The position numbers and the translations under genes were made by a program. 37,452 nt of DNA from an uncultured Collinsella sp. (GTDB lineage: Bacteria; Actinomycetota; Coriobacteriia; Coriobacteriales; Coriobacteriaceae): NCBI GenBank assembly GCA_900752215.1, contig CAADUO010000057.1, forward strand, positions 1 to 37,452, written 5' to 3'. The notes under the pieces were generated by a model. That model saw only the letters and a program-made list of their open reading frames with translations. It did not search any database and was not told where the DNA came from. Below, piece after piece: positions 30,576 through 37,355 of this stretch (its first letter is position 1; every line of letters begins with the position of its first letter).

Positions 30576-30600
30576 GCGTTAGCAGCAATGAGTCGTGCGA

Positions 30601-31242
30601 TTAGAGACCCAGGATCTCCTTGACCTTGGCGATGATGGCCTCGTCGGTTGCGTTGGCAAAGAAGTACTCCTGGAAGTGCTCGCCGGCGAGTGCGCCCTTC
30701 ACCAGGTCCTGGTCGATCTCACCCAGGATGTCGACGAGCGGGCGCATGGTCACAGCGCGCACGCCGTCGAGGATCTTCTTGTTGCGCTGCTCGGGCTCAA
30801 CGCGCTCGGCGGGGTAGCCGTTGCCCGAACCAAAGCCAAAGAGCTTCTCGAAGGTGTACTCGAGGTTGAGCTCCTGGCCCCAGCCGTTCTTGAGAGCGAA
30901 GGGCATGGCGACGGCGTTGCCATCGTTGACCTGGGCAAAGGTGTAGGCGTCGAGCGGGTCGGCAACGTGGCCGCACAGCACGCCGGGGAAGGAGTTGCAG
31001 GCGAGCATGGCGCCCTCGCCGGTGCCGCAGCCGGTCACGACGTAGTCGGCAGCGCCGGAGTTCAACAGCACGGCGGCAAGGATGCCGTTCTGCACGTAGG
31101 TGAGGGGCTTGGAGTCGGCGTCGGCATACATGCCATAGTTAAAGACAGTGTGGCCCATGGGCTCGACGACCTTCTTGAGGGCAGCCTCAATCATAGGGTT
31201 CTTGGAGTTCTGAGAGTTCTCATTGATCAGAGCGATCTTCAT
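30601..31242 (-). CDS. RpiB/LacA/LacB-family isomerase, DhuI-type (KduI substitute)
   Basis: A 213-residue protein of the RpiB/LacAB fold, with INENSQNSKNPMIEAALKK at the N-terminus and the catalytic-type Cys72 in VTGCGTGEGAM. It is longer than ordinary RpiB (about 150) and matches the roughly 210-residue group to which streptococcal DhuI belongs. That enzyme isomerises 4-deoxy-5-keto uronate (from unsaturated uronates) to 2,5-diketo-3-deoxygluconate, replacing the unrelated KduI. The neighbouring KduD-type dehydrogenase supports this call. ATG 31242 has AAAGG upstream. A 67-bp hairpin repeat separates it from kduD. An ordinary ribose-5-phosphate isomerase role is less likely given the context. 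Confidence 0.78.
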   Translation of the reverse strand: MKIALINENSQNSKNPMIEAALKKVVEPMGHTVFNYGMYADADSKPLTYVQNGILAAVLLNSGAADYVVTGCGTGEGAMLACNSFPGVLCGHVADPLDAYTFAQVNDGNAVAMPFALKNGWGQELNLEYTFEKLFGFGSGNGYPAERVEPEQRNKKILDGVRAVTMRPLVDILGEIDQDLVKGALAGEHFQEYFFANATDEAIIAKVKEILGL

Positions 31243-31265
31243 TGCGAATTACCTTTCTATTTCTA

Positions 31266-31332
31266 ACTTGCGGTGAAATACGGACTGTTTTGCCCGATAG
31301 AAGCCAAAACCAATCCTTATCTCACCGCAACT
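31266..31332. repeat. 67-bp intergenic hairpin repeat, copy 3 (diverged)
   Basis: It has the same 67-bp length and ends as copies 1 and 2. The left arm is ACTTGCGGTGAAATACGGA and the right arm TCCTTATCTCACCGCAACT; CGGACTGTTTTG is kept but the loop has diverged. It lies inside the kduD-to-isomerase transcript. Confidence 0.75.
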
Positions 31333-31382
31333 CAAATGAAAAACGAGTGGATGAAACCCGATGTGGGCAGTTGCGGCGACGC

Positions 31383-32192
31383 TTATTGAGGCTGTTTTCC
31401 AATGTATGCGAGGATGCCGCCGTCGACGTAGAGGATGTGGCCGTTGACGAAGTTCGATGCATCGGAAGCCAAGAACACGGCGGGGCCCTTCAGATCCTCG
31501 GGCGTGCCCCAACGGGCGGCCGGCGTCTTGGCAATGATGAACTGGTCAAACGGGTGGCGGCTGCCGTCGGGCTGCGTCTCGCGCAGGGGTGCGGTTTGCG
31601 GCGTGGCGATGTAGCCGGGTCCAATGCCGTTGCACTGGATATTGGCCTCGCCAAACTCCGAGCAGATGTTCTTGGTGAGCATCTTGAGTCCGCCCTTGGC
31701 GGCGGCATAGCCGGCGATGGTCTCGCGACCCAGCTCGCTCATCATCGAGCAGATGTTGATGATCTTGCCGTGGCCCTTGGCGATCATGCCGGGCAGGCAG
31801 GCCTTGGACACGATAAACGGTGCGTTGAGGTCAATATCGACGACGCGGCGGAAGTCCTCGGCGCTCATGTCGAGCATCGGGGTGCGCTGGATAACGCCGG
31901 CGTTGTTGACCAGGACGTCGGGCGTGGTGCCAAAGTCGGCCTCGATCTTGGCGATGAGCTCGGCGACGACAGTCTCGTCGGTGACATCTGCCACGTAACC
32001 ATGAGCCTCAAAGCCCAGCTCGCGGTAGTGCTTCTCGGCCTCGGCGACCTTGTCGGCGTGACGTGCGTTAAAGGCGATCTTGGCGCCGGCCTCTCCGAGC
32101 GCCTCGGCAATGGCCATACCGATGCCATAGGTGGCGCCGGTCACGAGCGCGACCTTGCCATCCAGGCGGAAGCTGTCCATAAGATCAGACAT
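31383..32192 (-). CDS. kduD: KduD/DhuD-type short-chain dehydrogenase (2-dehydro-3-deoxygluconate 5-dehydrogenase)
   Basis: A 269-residue short-chain dehydrogenase/reductase. The NAD-binding motif GATYGIG lies at 19-25, NNAG at 96-99, and the catalytic Ser149/Tyr162/Lys166 in NICSMMSE and GYAAAKGG. It would reduce 2,5-diketo-3-deoxygluconate to KDG, the last step from unsaturated galacturonate. The call rests on SDR features, context with the DhuI-type isomerase and the galacturonate operators; gluconate 5-dehydrogenase is a close alternative. ATG 32192 has GAAAGGA upstream; the frame opens further to 32219, inside an operator. Confidence 0.85.
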   Translation of the reverse strand: MSDLMDSFRLDGKVALVTGATYGIGMAIAEALGEAGAKIAFNARHADKVAEAEKHYRELGFEAHGYVADVTDETVVAELIAKIEADFGTTPDVLVNNAGVIQRTPMLDMSAEDFRRVVDIDLNAPFIVSKACLPGMIAKGHGKIINICSMMSELGRETIAGYAAAKGGLKMLTKNICSEFGEANIQCNGIGPGYIATPQTAPLRETQPDGSRHPFDQFIIAKTPAARWGTPEDLKGPAVFLASDASNFVNGHILYVDGGILAYIGKQPQ

Positions 32193-32206
32193 AGCGATCC
32201 TTTCAA

Positions 32207-32220
32207 AAGAAACGTTCATC
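32207..32220 (-). promoter_or_regulatory. Degenerate LacI-type operator at the kduD start
   Basis: On the plus strand it reads AAGAAACGTTCATC, 10 of 14 to the palindrome. It follows a TATATA-like -10 on the minus strand, mirroring operator 2 of uxaC. Confidence 0.45.
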
Positions 32221-32296
32221 TATATAAGTCTTGCTTTTCATACAAGGTCAGTATAGGAGAAGAGGGGGAATTAAAAGACAGATTCTCCTAAAAACA

Positions 32297-32310
32297 GGTG
32301 AACGTTCACT
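32297..32310 (-). promoter_or_regulatory. LacI-type operator upstream of kduD
   Basis: GGTGAACGTTCACT matches the palindrome at 13 of 14 positions. It lies 105 bp before the kduD start in the gap to gntR. This places the minus-strand kduD-isomerase genes in the same regulon as uxaCBA and GH105, about 16-27 kb away. Confidence 0.72.
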
Positions 32311-32352
32311 TTTAAAAGGTAAACGGTGGTCTCGCCCTTGCCGTGCGGACGT

Positions 32353-33045
32353 CTATTTGCTCTGTTCCTGCGCTCCCTCTGCGATCATGTTGCGGTTGTA
32401 CACCAGATGCAGGTACATCGCGTCGTGCGCGGCGGTGGGATTGCGCGAGGCGATGGCGTCGGCCACATCGCGGTGCGTGCGGATAGTTTCCTCGACGAGC
32501 TTTTTGCCGGTCACGTCGATAAAGAGGGGGACGGATGCCTTGAGCACGCCCATCAGGCGGGGAACGACGAGGTTTCCGGAGCTCTCGGCAATGGCATTGT
32601 GGAACGCGGTGTCGGCGGCGGAGTAATCCTTACCGGCCTCGGCCAGGCGCTCGGATTCATCGCAGAGCTCTTCGATACAGACGACCTGATCGTTGGTTGC
32701 GTGCTCGGCCGCCATGCGTGCCATCTGCGGCTCGATCATAAAGCGCACCTCGAGTAGGTCGCGCGCCAGACGCTGCTTGTCGTCGATAAAGGTAAAGCCC
32801 AGCGGGTCGTCGGCAACGCCGGGGTTTGACGCCACATAGGTGCCCGAACCCTGCTTAATGCGCACGATATTGCGCGACTGCAGCAACTTCATGGCCTCGC
32901 GCACGGTGCTCCTGCCGGCGCCCAAGCGCTCGACCAGCACGGTTTCCTTAGGTAGGCGATCGCCTTGCTCAAGGTGTTCATCCAGAATCAATTGAATGAT
33001 TTTCTCCGATATTTGCTCGGGGAGTCCCGATTCGGCGCGGGCCAT
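32353..33045 (-). CDS. GntR/FadR-family (FCD-domain) transcriptional regulator
   Basis: A 230-residue regulator. The N-terminal winged helix is EQISEKIIQLILDEHLEQGDRLPKE...GAGRSTVREAMKLLQSRNIVRIKQGSGTYVA (residues about 8-75), with the GntR-typical L-x-V-S/G-R-S-T-V-R-E-A motif. A C-terminal helical FCD domain has metal-ligand-type residues in ADTAFHNAIAESS, THRDVADAI and LHLVYNR. The family senses organic or sugar acids. I chose ATG 33045 (AAAGG 7 bases upstream) over ATG 33072. It is divergent from gntP, so it probably regulates gntP and the dehydratase, and perhaps itself. Confidence 0.92.
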   Translation of the reverse strand: MARAESGLPEQISEKIIQLILDEHLEQGDRLPKETVLVERLGAGRSTVREAMKLLQSRNIVRIKQGSGTYVASNPGVADDPLGFTFIDDKQRLARDLLEVRFMIEPQMARMAAEHATNDQVVCIEELCDESERLAEAGKDYSAADTAFHNAIAESSGNLVVPRLMGVLKASVPLFIDVTGKKLVEETIRTHRDVADAIASRNPTAAHDAMYLHLVYNRNMIAEGAQEQSK

Positions 33046-33140
33046 AGCTATACCTTTCATTACAAAATTCATCTGAGCTATTTTAGCGCACCACGGATGC
33101 GATATTGGCCGCTGGATTTGAGTCGGGCGGCTTAGATATA

Positions 33141-33166
33141 CCGTTCGCAGCGCAAATACGACCGTT
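33141..33166 (+). promoter_or_regulatory. 21-bp direct-repeat element (CCGTT box pair) between gntR and gntP
   Basis: CCGTT at 33141-33145 and 33162-33166, interior GCGCAAATACGA, fits the shared 21-bp pattern. It is farther from the likely gntP -10 (33234) than in the pectin promoters and could serve either direction. Confidence 0.5.
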
Positions 33167-33170
33167 TACC

Positions 33171-33189
33171 AAATACATCAGATGTATTT
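33171..33189. promoter_or_regulatory. Perfect 19-bp palindrome, candidate GntR-family operator
   Basis: AAATACATC-A-GATGTATTT is a perfect 9-bp inverted repeat around one base in the gntR-gntP divergent region. It shares CATCAGA with three sites closer to gntP. Confidence 0.6.
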
Positions 33190-33210
33190 CGAACAAATTT
33201 CAAAATGAAA

Positions 33211-33266
33211 CATCAGACCTTTCCAAAACACGCTATAGTCATCAGACGAATTCAAAAGGTCTGATG
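33211..33266 (+). promoter_or_regulatory. gntP promoter with repeated CATCAGA boxes
   Basis: CATCAGACCTTT (33211-33222) is mirrored perfectly by AAAGGTCTGATG (33255-33266), and a third CATCAGAC lies at 33240-33247. A good -10, TATAGT, is at 33234-33239; the matching -35 is poor. The boxes surround the promoter as repressor sites would. The binding protein, probably the divergent GntR/FCD regulator, is inferred. Confidence 0.55.
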
Positions 33267-33279
33267 AATTGGAGGAAAG

Positions 33280-34641
33280 ATGTCAGACCCAACGTTTATG
33301 GCTGATCCCACCAGGCTGGTCATCGCCGCCATCGTGGGCATCGCGCTGCTGCTTGCGCTCATCATCAAGTTCAAGCTGCACCCCGTGCTTTCGATGATGG
33401 TCTCGGCGCTCGCGATCGGCATCGGCGCCGGTATGCCGCTCGACCTGGTGGCGGACACTGTCACCAAGGGCGTGGGCGCCACGCTGCAAAACATCGCCCT
33501 GCTCATTGGCCTGGGCTCGATGTTTGGCCAGATTCTTGAAGAGAGCGGCGGCGCCAAGAAGATTGCCCAGACCTTCATCGATACCTTTGGGCAGGGTCAC
33601 TCTAGCTGGGCACTGGGTATTACCGGTCTGGTCATCGGCACTACGGTGTTCTTTGAGGCCGGCGTGGTCGTTTTGATCCCGCTTGCCTTTAGCGTGGCGT
33701 CGCAGACCAAGAAGTCGACGCTCTACTACGGCATCGCGCTGCTCGCAGGACTTGCCGCTGGCTATGCGTTTGTGCCGCCATCGGCCGGTTCGGTTCTGGT
33801 TGCCGGCACGCTCGGTGTCGACCTGGGCACCATGATTCTCGTCGGTATCCCTACCGCCTTCATCGCCATGGCGATCGCCGGCGTCATCTGGGGTCGCAAC
33901 GTGGGCGGTCGCATCTTTACCGATGTTCCGGAGCACTTTACCTCTGCCGAGGGCGCGAGCGACGAAAAGGAGCTTCCCTCCTTTGGCATGGTGCTTGCCA
34001 TCGTGCTCACGCCGCTTTGTTTGATTTTGCTGGGCACGCTGTCCTCTTATATCCCCATGCCCGCCGAGCTCGCTTCGATTCTCGCCTTCCTGGGCAAGCC
34101 GTTCGTCGCCTTGACGCTTGCCACGCTCGTCGCGATGTATCTGCTGGGCGCGCGCCGCGGCTACTCCGGCGCCGAGCTCAAGGCCTTGCTCGACCGCTCT
34201 CTTAAGCCCGTCGGCATGATCTTGCTGGTTATCGCTTGCGGTGGCGTCATGCGTTGGATGCTGCAGGACTGCGGCCTAGGTCAGGTTATTGGCCCCATGC
34301 TCGAGGCTTCTCCGCTGCCTTTGGTGGTCGTTGCCTTTTTGATTGCCGTCATGGTGCGTGCCTCTGTCGGCAGCTCCATCGTCGCTATGACCATGGCATC
34401 GGGCATTATGGCCGCCATGCCCGCGGTTGCAGGAGCCTCGGTGCTCATGCGTGCCGCTATCTGTCTTGCTATCTGCGGCGGTGCCACGGCCCTCTCGCAC
34501 GTCAACGATGCCGGTTTTTGGATGTGCTCCTCGTTCCTGGAGATTGACGAGAAGACAACCCTCAAGTCCTGGACCGTTATGGAGACGCTCATCGGCCTTT
34601 CGGGTCTTGCCTGCGCCCTGGTGATTTCGTTCTTCGCCTAG
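33280..34641 (+). CDS. GntP-family aldonate (gluconate-type):H+ permease
   Basis: A 453-residue permease with about 12-14 hydrophobic segments and GntP family signatures: TVFFEAGVVVLIPLAF, AGYAFVPPSAGSVLVA and the C-terminal ATALSHVNDAGFWM. It imports gluconate or a related hexonate. Lactate, glycerate or idonate cannot be excluded. ATG 33280 has GGAGGAAAG 3-4 bases upstream. The dehydratase gene follows 108 bp later, probably cotranscribed. Control appears to come from the CATCAGA palindromes and the CCGTT element upstream. Confidence 0.9.
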   Translation: MSDPTFMADPTRLVIAAIVGIALLLALIIKFKLHPVLSMMVSALAIGIGAGMPLDLVADTVTKGVGATLQNIALLIGLGSMFGQILEESGGAKKIAQTFIDTFGQGHSSWALGITGLVIGTTVFFEAGVVVLIPLAFSVASQTKKSTLYYGIALLAGLAAGYAFVPPSAGSVLVAGTLGVDLGTMILVGIPTAFIAMAIAGVIWGRNVGGRIFTDVPEHFTSAEGASDEKELPSFGMVLAIVLTPLCLILLGTLSSYIPMPAELASILAFLGKPFVALTLATLVAMYLLGARRGYSGAELKALLDRSLKPVGMILLVIACGGVMRWMLQDCGLGQVIGPMLEASPLPLVVVAFLIAVMVRASVGSSIVAMTMASGIMAAMPAVAGASVLMRAAICLAICGGATALSHVNDAGFWMCSSFLEIDEKTTLKSWTVMETLIGLSGLACALVISFFA

Positions 34642-34749
34642 TTCGCGTAGCTAAGCATCTTTCACCGAGTGCATCGCTCGGTACCCATTTTCACCTGATT
34701 CATTAACCAACGATTGGTACAACCGTTCAAACCAAAAGAGGAGAACATC

Positions 34750-36528
34750 ATGGACGAGAAAACCAAAGCACAGATTCAGCAGGAGGCCGCCGACCTGGTT
34801 GCCAAGCTGCAGCCGCGTTCTGGCAAGTTCCGCACCATCAGCCCCGAGATGGACCCGCTGCGCCTGGGCTCTGGCTGGTCCATCGAGGATCTGGACAAGC
34901 CGCAGGTCATTATCGAGTCGACGTTCGGCGACTCGCACCCGGGTTCTGCCGGCCTGTTTGATCTGGTCGAGGAGGTCCGTGCTGGCGTTGCCGAGGCTGG
35001 CGGTCACGGTGCTCGTTACTTCTGCACCGACATTTGCGACGGTGAGGCCCAGGGCCACGACGGCATCAACTACTCGCTGCCCAGCCGCGACATGATCGCC
35101 AACATGATCGAGATTCATGCCAAGGCCACTCCATTCGACGCCGGCGTCTTTGTCGCCAGCTGCGATAAGGGTCTGCCTGCGAACCTCATGGCCATGGGCC
35201 GCATCAACATCCCCTCCATCGTCGTTACCGGCGGTGTCATGGATGCCGGTCCCGACCTGCTGACCCTGGAGCAGCTCGGCGCCATCTCGGCCCGCTATGA
35301 GCGCGGCGAGATTTCCCGCGAGGAGCTCGAGTTTGCCAAGCACAACGCATGCCCCAGCTGCGGCGCCTGCTCCTTTATGGGTACCGCCTCGACCATGCAG
35401 GTTACCGCCGAGGCCCTGGGCCTTATGCTCCCCGGCACGGCTCTGCTGCCCGCAACCAGCTCCGATCTGCGTGAGTTTGCGCGCGAGGCTGGCCGTCAGT
35501 CCGTGTGGCTCTCCGAGCACAACCTGTGCCCCCGCGACATCGTGACCAAGGAGTCCTTCGAGAATCTCATCATGGTCCACGGCGCCATCTCCGGTTCCAC
35601 CAACTCGCTGCTGCACATTCCCGCGATCGCCCGCGAGTTTGGCATCGAGATGTCCGCCGACGACTTCGACCGTCTGCACCGTGGTGCCCACTACCTGCTC
35701 AACGTTCGTCCCGCAGGTGAGTGGCCGGCGCAGTTCTTCTACTATGCGGGTGGCGTGCCGCGCATCATGGAGGAGATCAAGTCGATGCTCCACCTCGACG
35801 TCATGACCGTCACCGGCAAGACTCTCGGCGAAAACCTCGAGGACCTTAAGAACAACGGCTACTACGAGAAGTGCGGCCGCTACTTGGAGAAATGGAACCT
35901 CAAGCGCGAGGACATCATTCGCCCGTTTGACCAGGCTTTTGGTACCGACGGCTCCATCGCCATCCTCCACGGCAACCTTGCCCCCGAGGGCGCCGTCGTC
36001 AAGCACACGGTTGTTCCGCGCGAGATGTTCCAGGCCACGCTTAAGGCCCGTCCGTTCGATTGCGAGGAGGACGCCATCCACGCCGTCCTGACGCACGAGG
36101 TCAAGCCCGGCGATGCCGTTATCATTCGCTATGAGGGTCCCAAGGGTTCCGGTATGCCCGAGATGTTCTACACCACCGAGGCTATCGCCAGCGATCCCGA
36201 GCTGGGTGCGAGCATTGCCCTTATCACCGATGGCCGCTTCTCCGGCGCCTCCAAGGGCCCGGCTATCGGTCACGTTTCGCCCGAGGCTGCCGTGGGCGGC
36301 CCGATTGCCCTGATCGAGGAGGGCGACCTTATCCAGATCAACATCCCCGAGCGCTCGCTGTCTATTGTGGGCATCGCCGGCAAGGAGATGGAGCCGGCCG
36401 AGATCGATGCCGTCCTGGCCGAGCGCCGAGCCGCTTGGAAGCCCAAGGCTAATCGCTATACCTCCGGCACGCTCAAGTTCTTTACCGAGCATGCAGTTTC
36501 CGCCATTCAGGGTGGCTACATGGAGTAG
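34750..36528 (+). CDS. IlvD/Edd-family dehydratase, probably a sugar-acid dehydratase
   Basis: A 592-residue dehydratase of the dihydroxyacid/phosphogluconate dehydratase superfamily. Visible motifs are CDGEAQGHDGINYSLPSRDMIA (about 96-116), SCDKGLPANLMA (Cys138), CPSCGACSFMGTAS (201-214), GSTNSLLH and ITDGRFSGASKGPAIGHVSPEA near the C-terminus. The usual first cluster ligand in a P-C-N motif is absent; the aligned stretch reads STFGDSHPGSAG. Pairing with a GntP permease and a GntR/FCD regulator suggests conversion of an aldonate such as gluconate to KDG, not isoleucine/valine synthesis. ATG 34750 follows AAAGAGGAG. An inverted repeat ACCAA-CGA-TTGGT lies just upstream (about 34706-34719). 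Confidence 0.85.
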   Translation: MDEKTKAQIQQEAADLVAKLQPRSGKFRTISPEMDPLRLGSGWSIEDLDKPQVIIESTFGDSHPGSAGLFDLVEEVRAGVAEAGGHGARYFCTDICDGEAQGHDGINYSLPSRDMIANMIEIHAKATPFDAGVFVASCDKGLPANLMAMGRINIPSIVVTGGVMDAGPDLLTLEQLGAISARYERGEISREELEFAKHNACPSCGACSFMGTASTMQVTAEALGLMLPGTALLPATSSDLREFAREAGRQSVWLSEHNLCPRDIVTKESFENLIMVHGAISGSTNSLLHIPAIAREFGIEMSADDFDRLHRGAHYLLNVRPAGEWPAQFFYYAGGVPRIMEEIKSMLHLDVMTVTGKTLGENLEDLKNNGYYEKCGRYLEKWNLKREDIIRPFDQAFGTDGSIAILHGNLAPEGAVVKHTVVPREMFQATLKARPFDCEEDAIHAVLTHEVKPGDAVIIRYEGPKGSGMPEMFYTTEAIASDPELGASIALITDGRFSGASKGPAIGHVSPEAAVGGPIALIEEGDLIQINIPERSLSIVGIAGKEMEPAEIDAVLAERRAAWKPKANRYTSGTLKFFTEHAVSAIQGGYME

Positions 36529-36700
36529 CGCACGTACGCATCGAATATCTCCTCTCATAGATGCGCGGCACAAAGAGCCCCGAGCCACGTCACCGGGGCG
36601 CGTTGTTCAGCGCCGCCGGGGCGCTCCACTCAAACGACAAGAGACGTCTTACGCAAGCGCCCGCGTCCGTGGATAAAACCACGGGCGTGGGCGCTTCACT
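36529..36700. other. Intergenic region of GC-rich hairpins between convergent genes
   Basis: Three hairpins are visible: GCCCCG/CGGGGC (36577-36599), AGCGCC/GGCGCT (36609-36625), and a long one, AAGCGCCCGCGTCCGTGG (36655-36672) with CCACGGGCGTGGGCGCTT (36679-36696), fully paired on the plus RNA with two wobbles. T tails are weak. Together they probably terminate the dehydratase transcript and the convergent Spx/ArsC-like transcript. No gene is apparent. Confidence 0.55.
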
Positions 36701-37042
36701 TTATTCCCAGCCCTTCCACACGTCAGGCTCGTAGCCAACGGTTGCCTGGCGGCCGTTGCGAACGATGGGCTCACGAAGAATCTGCTGGTTATCGAGCACC
36801 TTTTCGAACTTCTGGTCGGCAGCAAGATACTGTACGAGCGCAACCGTGTCGGCATCTTTCGCCTTTGGATCGATCACAGCGTCGATCCCGCCGACGGCGC
36901 GCGCCACGCTTTCGAGCTCGCCTTTGCTCATCCCCTTTTCCTTCAAGTCGATGAACTGGAACTTCACACGACGTTCCTTGAAATAGCGCTGCGCCTTCTT
37001 AGTATCGAAGCTTTTCTTCGTGCCGAATATCTGGATGTTCAT
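36701..37042 (-). CDS. ArsC/Spx-family thioredoxin-fold protein lacking the catalytic Cys
   Basis: A 113-residue protein of the arsenate reductase/Spx family. It has the N-terminal beta strand MNIQIFGTKKSFDTKKAQRYF, then FIDLKEKGMSKGEL and the C-terminal ILREPIVRNGRQATVGY, which corresponds to the family's L-L-x-R-P-I-V segment. Where ArsC has its catalytic Cys (or Spx its CxxC), this protein has Ser11 in KKSFDTKK, and no Cys occurs anywhere in the chain. An arsenate reductase function is therefore unlikely; a regulatory or structural role is possible. The start is ATG 37042; a clear ribosome site (GGCGGTACG) is only moderate. It is convergent with the dehydratase gene. Confidence 0.82.
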   Translation of the reverse strand: MNIQIFGTKKSFDTKKAQRYFKERRVKFQFIDLKEKGMSKGELESVARAVGGIDAVIDPKAKDADTVALVQYLAADQKFEKVLDNQQILREPIVRNGRQATVGYEPDVWKGWE

Positions 37043-37326
37043 ACGTACCGCCTTCGCTCAATTCTCGTCCGTCCATGATACGACAAGGGAGCCGAGCAAA
37101 AACAGAGCAGGCGGAGATGGAGGAGGACGGCGACCGACCGTCGGCAAGAGTCGGCCGGATCGGACTGGCGCCCAGCGCGCGCCGGCGACACGCTCGCAGC
37201 TGCACACATAGCCGATGTACAAGCTCGCCGCGGCGTTCCCTCGCCCCGCGGTGTGGCGATAGAGAAGCACGCCACCCGTCAACGATGGCGCCTCGGTGAA
37301 GAAAATCAACGTCTGGGTTACATCCC
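37043..37326. other. Unassigned GC-rich region left of the right-edge promoter
   Basis: This 284-bp stretch has several inverted GC-rich segments, such as the CCGACCGTCGG-type stretch near 37130-37155. Only short reading frames occur, without ribosome sites or recognisable motifs (the longest is 83 codons on the minus strand). It may hold the promoter of the Spx/ArsC-like gene on the minus strand. I see no gene in it. Confidence 0.4.
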
Positions 37327-37355
37327 TTGAAAGGGGCGAAGACGGCTGCTAGAAT
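37327..37355 (+). promoter_or_regulatory. Sigma-70-type promoter at the right edge
   Basis: The -35 is TTGAAA (37327-37332), followed by a 17-bp spacer and the -10 TAGAAT (37350-37355). It points to the right, towards a gene outside the window. The transcript would begin near 37362. Confidence 0.65.

Noticed and set aside
32322..32348. Possible CCGTT direct-repeat element upstream of kduD on the minus strand
   Set aside because: One CCGTTTACC half-site is present, but its partner is CCGCA at 22 bp and the conserved AAA/C interior is missing. I do not count it as a fifth copy.
37058..37309. 83-codon minus-strand frame near the right edge
   Set aside because: It has no ribosome site, no recognisable motif, and a Pro/Arg/Ser-rich composition typical of GC-rich noncoding sequence.
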